Shown: piece by piece, positions 17,083 to 25,459 of the stretch | Position numbering within the stretch: position 1 is the stretch's first letter | Layout: the number at the start of each line of letters is the position of its first letter | Notes under the pieces: generated by a model | What the model was told of the DNA's origin: nothing | The model's database searches: none | Seen by the model: only the letters and a program-made list of their open reading frames with translations | Translations under genes and position numbers: made by a program | From: Fredinandcohnia quinoae | GTDB lineage: Bacteria > Bacillota > Bacilli > Bacillales > Bacillaceae_L | Assembly: GCF_022427965.1 (NCBI RefSeq) | Contig: NZ_JAKTTI010000037.1 | Coordinates: 1-43,249, forward strand | Reading direction: 5' to 3' | Length of the DNA: 43,249 nucleotides

Positions 17083-18423
17083 TTATTCCATTGCACTAGC
17101 ACTTTGTCCTAGAGCAAAGACTGGTTTCGGGACTGTCTTTTTAATTTCCAATGATTTAATATGGTGTCCATCCATTTCGATAATTCTAAAATCATATCCA
17201 TCAAATGAAATGGTGTCACCTTGATTTACATCAATTTGCTCTGTTAAAATCCAACCACTAATTGTATCAACATCGGTATCATCTATATTTAAACCAAATA
17301 GATCATTAACTTCACCAATGAGCACTTTACCATCTAAGATTGTCGTCGTATCATTAACTTTCCTTATCGCTGGTTGCTCATCACCGTCAAATTCATCACG
17401 AATTTCACCGACAATTTCCTCAATAATATCCTCAACTGTAACTAAGCCAGCTGTTCCACCATATTCATCAATTAAGATAGCCATGTGGACACGTTCCTTT
17501 TGCATTTTTACAAGCAAATCGTGGATGGCAATTGATTCGATAACTTGAATAATTGGTCTAGTATAATCTTCAATTGTTTTACCAGATGAGTTGGTGCCCG
17601 TAACAAAGTCTGTTAATACTTCTTTTAGATTAATTAAACCAACAATATGGTCTTTATCACCATCAACAACAGGATAGCGAGTATATTTTTCGCTTGTCAT
17701 GATAGTAAGAATTTCTTCTACAGATTTATCTTTATCAAGTGCAATGATTTCGGTACGAGGTACCATAATCTCTTTTGCAACTCGATCATCAAATTCAAAT
17801 ATATTATTCACATATTTATATTCAGATTGATTAATTTCACCGTTTTTATAGCTTTCAGATAAAATGAGTCGTAATTCTTCTTCCGTATGTGCCAAATCAT
17901 GTTCTGATATACGCTTCATTCCAAACATCCCTGTTAGTAAACGAGCCGATCCATTTAACACCCAAATAAACGGAAACATGATTTTATAAAAAAGAATAAG
18001 TGGTCTTGCAACTAATAAGCTTATTCCCTCTGCCTTTTGAATAGCAACCGTCTTTGGTGCTAGCTCTCCTACTACCACATGTAAAAAGGTAATAATTAGA
18101 AAGGCAAATGCAACTGAAAGAATTGTAGAAAATGACTCATCTAAATCCAGTAATTCAAATAAAGGATGAAGTAAGCTTTCGACCGTTGATTCACCTAGGA
18201 AACCAAGACCTAAAGCCGTAACAGTAATACCTAGCTGACAAGCTGATAAATACTCATCCAAATTTGAGATGACAGTCTTAGCAGCAATTGCGTTTTTATT
18301 CCCTTCTGCAACAAGCTGATCGATTCTTGTACTTCTAATCTTTACAATCGCAAATTCAGATGCCACGAAAAAAGCGGTTAACGCAATCAAAATTGCAACC
18401 ATGACCAAATTAAATATGTCCAA
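17083..18423 (-). CDS. CNNM/CorC-HlyC family membrane transporter-like protein
   Basis: This 446-residue protein has an N-terminal CNNM domain with about four membrane segments (1-200), including [30 protein letters not shown] pair follows (about 215-335), with [10 protein letters not shown] and [27 protein letters not shown]-terminal CorC_HlyC domain lies at about 350-430. Relatives in B. subtilis are YhdP, YugS and YrkA; the family is linked to magnesium or cobalt export but specificity cannot be read here. The start is TTG, six bases after AAGGA. The old name hemolysin is not informative. No close partner gene. Confidence 0.88.
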   Translation of the reverse strand: MDIFNLVMVAILIALTAFFVASEFAIVKIRSTRIDQLVAEGNKNAIAAKTVISNLDEYLSACQLGITVTALGLGFLGESTVESLLHPLFELLDLDESFSTILSVAFAFLIITFLHVVVGELAPKTVAIQKAEGISLLVARPLILFYKIMFPFIWVLNGSARLLTGMFGMKRISEHDLAHTEEELRLILSESYKNGEINQSEYKYVNNIFEFDDRVAKEIMVPRTEIIALDKDKSVEEILTIMTSEKYTRYPVVDGDKDHIVGLINLKEVLTDFVTGTNSSGKTIEDYTRPIIQVIESIAIHDLLVKMQKERVHMAILIDEYGGTAGLVTVEDIIEEIVGEIRDEFDGDEQPAIRKVNDTTTILDGKVLIGEVNDLFGLNIDDTDVDTISGWILTEQIDVNQGDTISFDGYDFRIIEMDGHHIKSLEIKKTVPKPVFALGQSASAME

Positions 18424-18425
18424 AT

Positions 18426-18560
18426 AGTTTCCTTACGTCGTAATTAAACGAGTAAGGATTACACCTCCCTGAATAGGTAAATTAATAGTATTAATTCCGC
18501 GCTACTTTGTAATAAGATAAATCCAAAGTAGTGGATATTTCGCTTTATACAGAATATTTG
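18426..18560 (-). promoter_or_regulatory. Structured leader of the CorC/HlyC-type gene with paired SD
   Basis: The SD GTAAGGA can pair fully with TCCTTAC 15 nt upstream, which would hide the ribosome binding site. Further upstream CTACTTTG pairs with CAAAGTAG over a 14-nt loop. I do not recognise the magnesium M-box or the yybP-ykoY manganese riboswitch here. Confidence 0.4.
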
Positions 18561-18603
18561 ACATGTATCTATTTTATTCTTTATAAAAATATAAATCTTT
18601 AAT

Positions 18604-18978
18604 TCAATTAAAAAGGATAATAAGTGATTGAGCTAATGCCATGCTTTGTGGAGACATTCTATTGATGATAGATTTTTGCTCCTCTTCATTAAGTGCATCA
18701 AGCAATGGCTTTATTTCTTTTAGCTCAGCCTCAAGATGCTCCATTCTTTTCGAGAGAACTTGTGCATATTTTAGTAACTTTTCCTTTTCAACACTGCTTG
18801 TATAGTACAAAGATATTTTTTCTTTAATTTCAGCTAAAGGCATGTTTTGCTCTTTGCATTGTGATACTAAATGTAATGTTTCGATTGAATCTTCTCCGTA
18901 AAAGCGATAGTTGGATTCTGAACGCTCAGGAGTTAAGATACCTATCTTTGTATAATAATCAATTGTTCGCTTTGACAC
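18604..18978 (-). CDS. MerR family regulator, 5' end apparently frameshifted
   Basis: The region encodes a MerR-type winged helix: VSKRTIDYYTKIGIL and the wing segment SNYRFYGEDSIE, followed by a coiled coil (about 60-110). The DNA upstream of this GTG is also coding in the same frame (LYRIGELAIAAN), as in MerR proteins, but no ATG, GTG or TTG opens that frame. ATG at 19028 and TTG at 19020-19022 are out of frame by one base. One extra A in GGGAAG at about 19016 would give MSLGKLYRIGEL. It is thus either a frameshifted gene or a sequence error. It lies between the CorC-type gene and the rhodanese gene. Confidence 0.75.
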   Translation of the reverse strand: MSKRTIDYYTKIGILTPERSESNYRFYGEDSIETLHLVSQCKEQNMPLAEIKEKISLYYTSSVEKEKLLKYAQVLSKRMEHLEAELKEIKPLLDALNEEEQKSIINRMSPQSMALAQSLIILFN

Positions 18979-19117
18979 ATTTGCAGCTATTGCTAGTTCT
19001 CCGATACGGTATAACTTCCCAACGACATCACCCCATCCTATCAGACTTATATACTTATATTATATTACTTTATAAGTGTACAGTCAAACGTTATGGTGTG
19101 TATTGGGTTTTAGCTAG

Positions 19118-19513
19118 CTACTTTTTGCTATTTGTATCACCCTTCCAAGCGTATAATCCACCCTTTAGATGAGCGATTGGTATTTCCTTATACCTTCTTT
19201 TAATGACTTTTGCCGCTTGCTTGCTTCTGATTCCCGTTTGACAATATAGAATAATTTCCCTTTCAACCGGAATATTTGTCTTTTTTCTCTTAATTTGAGA
19301 AAGAGGAATATTGACTGCCCCCTTAATATGACTAGCACGAAATTCGTTTGGCTGTCTAACATCTATAAGAGTGATATTTTTAGACTTTTTCATTCTTTCC
19401 TTCACATCTTTTTCACTTAAATGCTGAAGTCCTTTTACCGGTTTGAAATTGTCATAAATTAAGTATAGTAAAATTCCAATTAATATAATTTGAACGACCA
19501 TTAATAAATCCAT
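19118..19513 (-). CDS. Membrane-anchored rhodanese-like sulfurtransferase
   Basis: This 131-residue protein has one N-terminal membrane helix (about 4-21) and a single rhodanese domain (about 33-125). The motifs are LIDVRQPNEFRASHIKGAVNIPL and an active-site loop CQTGIRS with the catalytic Cys. It resembles YqhL-type proteins of Bacillus. The sulfur acceptor is unknown. ATG follows AAAGGATG. Confidence 0.9.
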   Translation of the reverse strand: MDLLMVVQIILIGILLYLIYDNFKPVKGLQHLSEKDVKERMKKSKNITLIDVRQPNEFRASHIKGAVNIPLSQIKRKKTNIPVEREIILYCQTGIRSKQAAKVIKRRYKEIPIAHLKGGLYAWKGDTNSKK

Positions 19514-19618
19514 CTAGTAAACATCCTTTATTTATTTTTAATCCTATTATAATGGAATTCAGACTTTTATGTAATATTTCGACTTCCCTCCCTATTCACT
19601 CTATGCAATTTGTTACTT

Positions 19619-19638
19619 ATAGTGTAAAATTACACTAT
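19619..19638. promoter_or_regulatory. Perfect inverted repeat upstream of the phosphate-binding-like gene
   Basis: ATAGTGTAA-AA-TTACACTAT has perfect 9-bp arms with a 2-bp centre. It ends 26 bp before the ATG and begins just after TTGTTA, a possible -35 box. It looks like an operator. I cannot assign the regulator; the spacing does not fit TnrA or GlnR boxes. Confidence 0.6.
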
Positions 19639-19664
19639 ATTATCAAAAAGGGGTTGACTAGATT

Positions 19665-21119
19665 ATGAGATCAATCGGTTCAGTTTTATTCTTCTTTTTA
19701 TTACTTCCAATTCTTCTTTCATTCATAGGGATTTTCACCAGCATGGTTTTTAGTTTTTTAGAGCTATTTCTTGTTGTATATGGAATTGGCGGTGGAATTG
19801 CGGGTTTTTATTATGCAAAAAACAATCGTAATGAAGGAACATCTAGAAAACAGTACTTCTTCGTATATTTGCCGTTATTTATCACGGTCTTAAGTGCTAC
19901 AATTCTGATGTTGCTTACAAAAGGGTATTTTGGTCACTTTTTATGGATTATCTTTATTTTTCTTATGGTTCCGTTTTTTCCCAACACTATTTTTGCTGGT
20001 TTGATGGGTGAATTTTTAACTATTTTTCTTGTACCATTTCTTTATTACGGATTGTTTCTAATTGGATTTATAATTTCTGAGAGAAAGAGTATACATAAAG
20101 CAACATTCAAGAAAAAATCACTCAGTCTTGCAAGTGCAGCTATCCTGCTTTGTCTAACCATAAGTATTTTTGTCATGTGGCAGCGTGCACAAACTGTTCT
20201 ACCTTCATATGGCTTTGAGTATGAAAATGGTTACTCTAGCGTTGATCTTGAGCCATATTACGTAACGAATCAAAATAATATCCTCCCGAAACTTGAAGAG
20301 CCGTCAACATTTACTATTGAGGAAAAAAATGACATGCCAATTTTAGATGGTGCAGAAGCAGCCTATCCTGTCTATGCTGCCTTTGCAAATGCAGTATATC
20401 GAGACATTGGAAAAGTGAATGCACAGAGTGATTATCCCGTAACTGTCAGTTTTACAAACACGATTTATGCGTTTGAACGCTTAATCTCTGGTGAGGTCGA
20501 TATCTTTTTTGGTGCACAGCCGTCTGTGGCCCAGCAAAAGTTAGCAAAACAAGCCGGTAAAGAAATCGTCCTTACCCCAATCGGCAATGAAGCATTTGTT
20601 TTTTTTGTAAATGAAAAAAATGAAGTCAATGACTTAAGCACGGAACAAATAAAAAAGATTTACTCAGGAAAAATTACGCAATGGGATAAAGTCGGTGGAA
20701 AGAGCGATAAAATCCGTGCCTTTCAACGTCCAGAAGATTCCGGCAGCCAGACAATCATGGAGAAAATCATGGGAGATACACCACTTATGGATCCACTTAA
20801 AGAGGAATTAATCAGCGGGATGGGTGGCATTATGGAACAGGTTGCTGATTATCGAAATTATAAAAATGCACTTGGGTATTCATTCAGATTCTTTGCAACA
20901 GGGATGAACCCAACGGATGATCTAAAACTTTTATCGATTAACGGAATTGAACCTAATCCTGAAAATATAAGAAATGAATCGTATCCGTATACAGTTAATC
21001 TGTATGCGATTACAGTAAAAGACAACCAGAAGAAAACGATTAAACCATTTCTTGAATGGATGAAGGGACCCCAAGGCCAGAAACTTGTGGAAGAAGTCGG
21101 CTATATTTCAACTAAATAG
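19665..21119 (+). CDS. Polytopic membrane protein fused to a PstS-like substrate-binding domain
   Basis: This 484-residue protein has about five hydrophobic helices in residues 1-175. A periplasmic-binding-type domain of the PstS/SphX family follows (about 215-484): LDGAEAAYPVYAAFANAVY, ISGEVDIFFGAQPSV, IYSGKITQWDKVGGKSDKI and RPEDSGSQTIMEKIMG resemble phosphate-binding proteins. The binding domain should face outside the cell. Phosphate as ligand is inferred from the domain only, and no pst transport genes are adjacent. A perfect palindrome lies just upstream. Apparently monocistronic or followed by the vanZ-like gene 100 bp on. Confidence 0.82.
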   Translation: MRSIGSVLFFFLLLPILLSFIGIFTSMVFSFLELFLVVYGIGGGIAGFYYAKNNRNEGTSRKQYFFVYLPLFITVLSATILMLLTKGYFGHFLWIIFIFLMVPFFPNTIFAGLMGEFLTIFLVPFLYYGLFLIGFIISERKSIHKATFKKKSLSLASAAILLCLTISIFVMWQRAQTVLPSYGFEYENGYSSVDLEPYYVTNQNNILPKLEEPSTFTIEEKNDMPILDGAEAAYPVYAAFANAVYRDIGKVNAQSDYPVTVSFTNTIYAFERLISGEVDIFFGAQPSVAQQKLAKQAGKEIVLTPIGNEAFVFFVNEKNEVNDLSTEQIKKIYSGKITQWDKVGGKSDKIRAFQRPEDSGSQTIMEKIMGDTPLMDPLKEELISGMGGIMEQVADYRNYKNALGYSFRFFATGMNPTDDLKLLSINGIEPNPENIRNESYPYTVNLYAITVKDNQKKTIKPFLEWMKGPQGQKLVEEVGYISTK

Positions 21120-21220
21120 TATGGATTTATTTCCCGACCTCATTTTTTCCATCTAATGATATGAAAGATAAATCTTATCTTATATAATTATAGATATATA
21201 AAATTAGATTGGAGAATATC

Positions 21221-21643
21221 GTGCTACAAGTAAAAAAATTACTAGTTGGACTAGCTTTTACAATTTATTTCTTCGTGTTAATTTATTGGATGTTTTTTGG
21301 TTTTTCTCGGACTCCACACGAAAATTTCATGTACAACCTTGTACCATTCTCAACGATTCAAAATTATTTTACGTATTATGATCATTTTCCATTAAAAATT
21401 TGGATTGTGAATATAGCAGGAAATATAGGTGTGTTTGTTCCATTTGGTATATTGCTTCCACTCTTATTTTCCAAACTTACAAATGTGATAAGATTTACTT
21501 TCACCTTCCTAGTCGGAATTATCACGCTCGAAACATTCCAATTGATTAGCAAACTAGGTAGCCTTGATGTGGATGATGTCATCCTAAATACAGTAGGTGC
21601 ATTAGTTGGGTTCTTCATTTTTAAACTATTCATAAAAAGGTAG
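21221..21643 (+). CDS. VanZ-like family membrane protein
   Basis: This protein of about 140 residues has four membrane helices and the VanZ pattern NLVPFSTIQNYF, NIAGNIGVFVPFGILLPLL and LGSLDVDDVILNTVGALVGF. GTG at 21221 lies six bases after GGAG and is preferred to TTG at 21209. VanZ relatives are linked to teicoplanin resistance in some species, but most have no known function, and no van genes are near. It converges with natK with only 15 bp between stops. Confidence 0.88.
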   Translation: MLQVKKLLVGLAFTIYFFVLIYWMFFGFSRTPHENFMYNLVPFSTIQNYFTYYDHFPLKIWIVNIAGNIGVFVPFGILLPLLFSKLTNVIRFTFTFLVGIITLETFQLISKLGSLDVDDVILNTVGALVGFFIFKLFIKR

Positions 21644-21658
21644 AGCAAGCTATGTGCC

Positions 21659-22660
21659 CTACCCTTCTTTCACTATAATTGGTAATTTGATTCTTATCGT
21701 TAATACTGAAGCCCTGTACTGATATGTTAGTTTACCATTATATTTTTTTACAAGATTAGCAATAATAAACGTTCCTAAACCCTCGTGATTCCCACTTTTT
21801 GAAGAAATATCGTATTTTCCAAAAAGATTATCTAATACCTTAGTGTCTTCAAATTGAGCATGATTGCTAATTTCTAAAATATAGATGCCGCCATATTTAT
21901 GTGTAATCACTGTAATTCGAGGTGAGCTGCTTTTAAAATCAAGTGCTGCATCAATTGCATTATCTAAAAGATTTGCAATTAACTTGATTTGATCAACTGC
22001 CTCCATTGGTAGACCAGATAATGGCACCCCTAGGTCATACTTCAATTCAATTTTATTATTTTCTGCTATACGTATCTTTTCTAGTAAGATTCCCGCAACA
22101 TGCCCATCTTCACCTTTAATCGAACCATTTATCTGTTGATATTCTTTTAATAGACTTGAAAAATACTCTTTTGCTTCTGATTGTTCTTCATTTGTAAGTA
22201 AATAATCCACAACACTCACATGCTTTAGAAAGTCGTGCCGTTGTGAGCGAATCTCTCGAAATGATGTATTCACTTTATCTAATTCTTGCTGAAGTGATTT
22301 GAGACTATTTTGATCATGAAATAGCTTTGGTAGTTGAACCAGCCGGATAAATTCAACGATTAATATGCCACTCCAACAAATAAGCAAGGTAGCTGATGAC
22401 AAACTAAAGATTAACCCAAGCAGAAAAATGATTTGGATTGCTACATAATATCCTGTTAAGTTACCTGGCATTGCAGCAAGTAATAGAGGTAACCCCTTCA
22501 TTTTCTTTCTAGTTAAAATAATGAACAAGACGGTAACTACAATGATAATTGCAATATTCACCCTAGTCATCAAAAAAAGGATCGATAAGATATGAACAAG
22601 TAATATAAGTGCGATATGAAGGTAATATTTCACATTAGATCTCCTAATTATAAAATTCAC
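21659..22660 (-). CDS. natK: Sensor histidine kinase, NatK/AgrC type
   Basis: This 333-residue protein has about five or six membrane helices (1-115), a linker helix, the phosphoacceptor segment RSQRHDFLKHV (about residue 140), and a GHKL ATPase domain with LIANLLDNAIDAAL and GLGTFIIANLVKKYNG. It belongs to the HPK10-like kinases that pair with LytTR regulators. It overlaps natR by 17 bp. Together with the divergent natAB genes it reproduces the B. subtilis natK-natR/natA-natB locus; the gene names are assigned on that context. Confidence 0.85.
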   Translation of the reverse strand: MNFIIRRSNVKYYLHIALILLVHILSILFLMTRVNIAIIIVVTVLFIILTRKKMKGLPLLLAAMPGNLTGYYVAIQIIFLLGLIFSLSSATLLICWSGILIVEFIRLVQLPKLFHDQNSLKSLQQELDKVNTSFREIRSQRHDFLKHVSVVDYLLTNEEQSEAKEYFSSLLKEYQQINGSIKGEDGHVAGILLEKIRIAENNKIELKYDLGVPLSGLPMEAVDQIKLIANLLDNAIDAALDFKSSSPRITVITHKYGGIYILEISNHAQFEDTKVLDNLFGKYDISSKSGNHEGLGTFIIANLVKKYNGKLTYQYRASVLTIRIKLPIIVKEG

Positions 22661-23345
22661 TTTGCAATTTATCGAGATTTGGCTTTGTAATCATTGCAGT
22701 TTGTTCCGTACCTTGAAAATGAACGACATATGAGTTTTTTGTATATAGTGAAAAGTTTTTCACATATTGAATATTTATGATAAATCCTCGGTGCGCACGC
22801 AAGAAATTTGTTGCTGTTAATTCTTCCTCTAATTCTCCTAATGATAGATATGTAGAGTATTCTCCTTCTGATGTAACAATTGTCGTTGACCGTCCTGTTC
22901 TTTCAACATAAATTATTTTCTTTTTTTCTATGAAATAAATATCTGCTTTTTGTTTCAAGACGAGCTTGCTTTTATCTGTTGTTTCCTTTTTCTTTTGAAG
23001 TCGCTGAATCCCTTTTAATAATCTTTCCTTTGAGAAGGGCTTCATAATATAATCAAGAACATCTAATTCAAAGGCATGGACCGCATAACCACTAGATCCA
23101 GTCACAAAAATGACCTTAATATCCAGTGCATAGCTACTAATAAAATCTGCTAGTTCATAGCCAGACAGCTTCGGCATTTCGATATCAGTAATCAATAAAT
23201 CGATTGAACTTTTCTTCAATAGCTCATATGCTTCCTCAGAATCATTTGTTGAAAAAATGATTTCTACATTCTCCTCCTTCGATAGAACAATATTTAATTT
23301 TTCTAAATCATATTTTTGATCATCAACGAGGCCTATACGTATCAA
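22644..23345 (-). CDS. natR: LytTR-type response regulator, NatR type
   Basis: This 233-residue protein has a receiver domain with phosphoacceptor Asp54 in LLITDIEMP and a C-terminal LytTR DNA-binding domain (about 135-233) with YVERTGRSTTIVTSEGEYSTY and FLRAHRGFIINIQYV. NatR activates natAB in B. subtilis. Two direct repeats suited to a LytTR dimer lie in the intergenic region before natA. The two-component genes are overlapping and co-transcribed. Confidence 0.87.
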   Translation of the reverse strand: MIRIGLVDDQKYDLEKLNIVLSKEENVEIIFSTNDSEEAYELLKKSSIDLLITDIEMPKLSGYELADFISSYALDIKVIFVTGSSGYAVHAFELDVLDYIMKPFSKERLLKGIQRLQKKKETTDKSKLVLKQKADIYFIEKKKIIYVERTGRSTTIVTSEGEYSTYLSLGELEEELTATNFLRAHRGFIINIQYVKNFSLYTKNSYVVHFQGTEQTAMITKPNLDKLQSEFYN

Positions 23346-23411
23346 AATATCCCCATCCCGTACTTTATTGTCAATATAATACCATGTTTAGGATGAAAAA
23401 TGGTGTTTTCG

Positions 23412-23440
23412 CGACATAAAAAGGACGATTCACGACATAA
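23412..23440. promoter_or_regulatory. Two CGACATAA direct repeats, 21 bp apart
   Basis: CGACATAA occurs at 23412-23419 and 23433-23440, so the copies lie on one face of the helix two turns apart. They sit between natR and natA, as expected for LytTR regulator sites. Confidence 0.55.
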
Positions 23441-23507
23441 TCGATGTCAGCAATATTAAAATCTCTTATGATAATGCCATAGGAAAAAACAAGGGAGATG
23501 TTTTTAA

Positions 23508-24248
23508 ATGATCGTTATTCAAGATGTTTCTAGAAGCTTTAAAGATAAAAAGAAAACGATTCACGCCGTCAAAGATGTTTCAGTTGAAATAAAAAAAGGT
23601 GAAGTTGTTGGGCTATTAGGAGAAAACGGTGCAGGAAAAACAACATTGTTACGAATGATTTCTACTATTCTAGAACCTTCTTCAGGGAAAATCCTAATTG
23701 ATGGAATCGATATTCATAAAGAGCCTATGAAAGTTAAATCAAAAATTGGTGTTTTATTCGGGAGTGAAACAGGCCTCTATGATCGATTGACTGCTCGAGA
23801 AAACTTAACATATTTCGCAAAAATGTATGGTATGAGTAAGCATGAAACAAAGGAACAAATTGACTATTTAGCGGTTCGATTTGGAATGAAGGATTATCTT
23901 GACCGAAGAGTTGGTGGCTTTTCAAAGGGAATGAGACAAAAGGTAACCATTTCAAGAACATTAATCCACAATCCAGATGTTATTTTACTTGACGAACCAA
24001 CAACAGGACTAGATATTACCTCAGCGAATATGTTCCGCGAGGTTATTCATCAATTACAAAGAGAAGGCAGAACCATCATATTCTCAAGCCACATCATGGA
24101 CGAAGTGAAGGAATTATGCCAATCAATTGTAATGATCCATAAAGGTCAAATGATCTACAGTGGAAGCAAAGCAGATTTATATCGTGAAGAGGAAAGTGAA
24201 GATTTGAATTATATCTTCATGTCTCGATTAGTTAGGGGGAATGAATAA
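23508..24248 (+). CDS. natA: ABC transporter ATP-binding protein, NatA type
   Basis: This 246-residue ATPase has Walker A GENGAGKT (about 38-45), a Q-loop in IGVLFGSETGLYDRLTARENL, signature FSKGMRQK (a variant of LSGGQ), Walker B VILLDEPTTGLD, and the switch His in IIFSSHIMDE. It is the energy subunit of the NatAB sodium exporter of B. subtilis type; sodium as substrate is taken from that similarity. The ATG follows AAGGGAG, and its stop overlaps the natB ATG. Confidence 0.9.
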   Translation: MIVIQDVSRSFKDKKKTIHAVKDVSVEIKKGEVVGLLGENGAGKTTLLRMISTILEPSSGKILIDGIDIHKEPMKVKSKIGVLFGSETGLYDRLTARENLTYFAKMYGMSKHETKEQIDYLAVRFGMKDYLDRRVGGFSKGMRQKVTISRTLIHNPDVILLDEPTTGLDITSANMFREVIHQLQREGRTIIFSSHIMDEVKELCQSIVMIHKGQMIYSGSKADLYREEESEDLNYIFMSRLVRGNE

Positions 24249-25414
24249 TGACTTGGCATGTTTATTTGAAGGAATTAAAGGATTCATTACGGGATCGTAA
24301 GACGATATTACTTAGTGTCATGCTACCAATTTTATTTAATATTGCAATTATCTTTTTCATGGATAATTTTATGATGAATGACTCAGTTGATCAAGTTAAT
24401 GTAGCAATTTCAAAATCGACAGAGGCACAGGTTATTGAATGGATTGAAGACATTGAAGGTATTGAGATTTCTACTACATCTGATCCTGTAAAAATGGTCG
24501 AAGATGGAGAAGCACTTGTATCCGTTTCAGTGGAAGAAGATTTTATTAATAAAATTGAAAACCATCAATCACCACAGATAATCATTCAAGCAGATCCAAC
24601 AAGTTCAAAAGCAAGTGCGGCATCTGATAAATTAATTAATATTCTAACTGTAAAGCAACAGGAATATGTACAAACACATTTAACCGAACAAAATATTGAC
24701 CCAAGTGTCTTAGTTCCTTTTGGTGTTAGCTTGGAAAGTATTAGCGGCGACGATGACATGTCCTTGTATATGGTATCAATTTTTGCACAGATGATTATTG
24801 TCTTTGCCGTACTTATGGGTGGATTACCAGCTGCAAACGACTTATTTGCTGGAGAAAAAGAACGAAAAACAATGGAAGCTCTCTTAATGACACCAGTAAA
24901 ACGAATCCATATTGTTATTGGTAAATGGCTTACGATTTCAACCTTAAGTATGATGAGCGGTATATTCTCAGTTATTACCTTTGTTCTGTATGTTACCCTT
25001 TTCACTGACAATATGGCGGACGCATTAAAATTAGAGGATCATATTGGATTTTTCACAATCAGCCTAGGTGTTGGTATTATCTTCTTCGCCTTACTTGTAG
25101 CAAGCATCCAAATGATTGTTAGTTTAATCGCTGACACGATAAAAGAAGCAGGAAACTATATATCACCTATAACGTTTATTGCGATGATTCCATATTTCAT
25201 CTTGATTGGAATCTCAGCAAATGAACTATCAACTGTACATTTCCTAATACCATTCTTCAATATTTACGCACTCATCAAGCAATTAATTTACGGAATCTAT
25301 GATATTTCAAGCATCCTGCTTGTAACTGGAAGTTCGTTGGTATTTATTATCTGTTCATTCTTGATTGCATTAGTAATGTTTATGAAGAGCAAATGGGTTT
25401 TAGGAAAATCATAA
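24248..25414 (+). CDS. natB: ABC transporter permease, NatB type
   Basis: This 388-residue ABC-2 type permease has an N-terminal membrane helix (about 20-38), a large extracytoplasmic region (about 45-170), then five or six helices. The cytoplasmic motif GEKERKTMEALLMTPVKR is typical of ABC-2/NatB permeases. The gene starts on the last base of the natA stop region, so the two are translationally coupled. Its partner is NatA. A symmetrical terminator follows. Confidence 0.9.
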   Translation: MTWHVYLKELKDSLRDRKTILLSVMLPILFNIAIIFFMDNFMMNDSVDQVNVAISKSTEAQVIEWIEDIEGIEISTTSDPVKMVEDGEALVSVSVEEDFINKIENHQSPQIIIQADPTSSKASAASDKLINILTVKQQEYVQTHLTEQNIDPSVLVPFGVSLESISGDDDMSLYMVSIFAQMIIVFAVLMGGLPAANDLFAGEKERKTMEALLMTPVKRIHIVIGKWLTISTLSMMSGIFSVITFVLYVTLFTDNMADALKLEDHIGFFTISLGVGIIFFALLVASIQMIVSLIADTIKEAGNYISPITFIAMIPYFILIGISANELSTVHFLIPFFNIYALIKQLIYGIYDISSILLVTGSSLVFIICSFLIALVMFMKSKWVLGKS

Positions 25415-25428
25415 GAGAAAATAAAGTG

Positions 25429-25456
25429 GGAGATTGCACGATGCAATCTCCTTTTT
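25429..25456. terminator. Terminator shared by natB and the nag-operon end
   Basis: GGAGATTGCA and TGCAATCTCC enclose a 3-nt loop, followed on the plus strand by TTTTTGATTT. On the minus strand the hairpin is also present but the T tract is poor. Confidence 0.88.
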
Positions 25457-25459
25457 GAT

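Noticed and set aside
18424-18603. Known metal riboswitch (M-box or yybP-ykoY) before the CorC/HlyC-type gene
   Set aside because: None of the conserved core motifs of those families could be found, although hairpins are present.
21209-21643. Glycopeptide resistance suggested by the VanZ-like protein with Ddl in the window
   Set aside because: No vanH/A/X/Y genes are present, Ddl has the D-Ala-D-Ala-type omega-loop Tyr, and VanZ-like proteins are common in Bacillaceae.
21644-21660. Terminator between the VanZ-like gene and natK
   Set aside because: Only GGTAG/CTACC can pair around a long loop, too weak to call.
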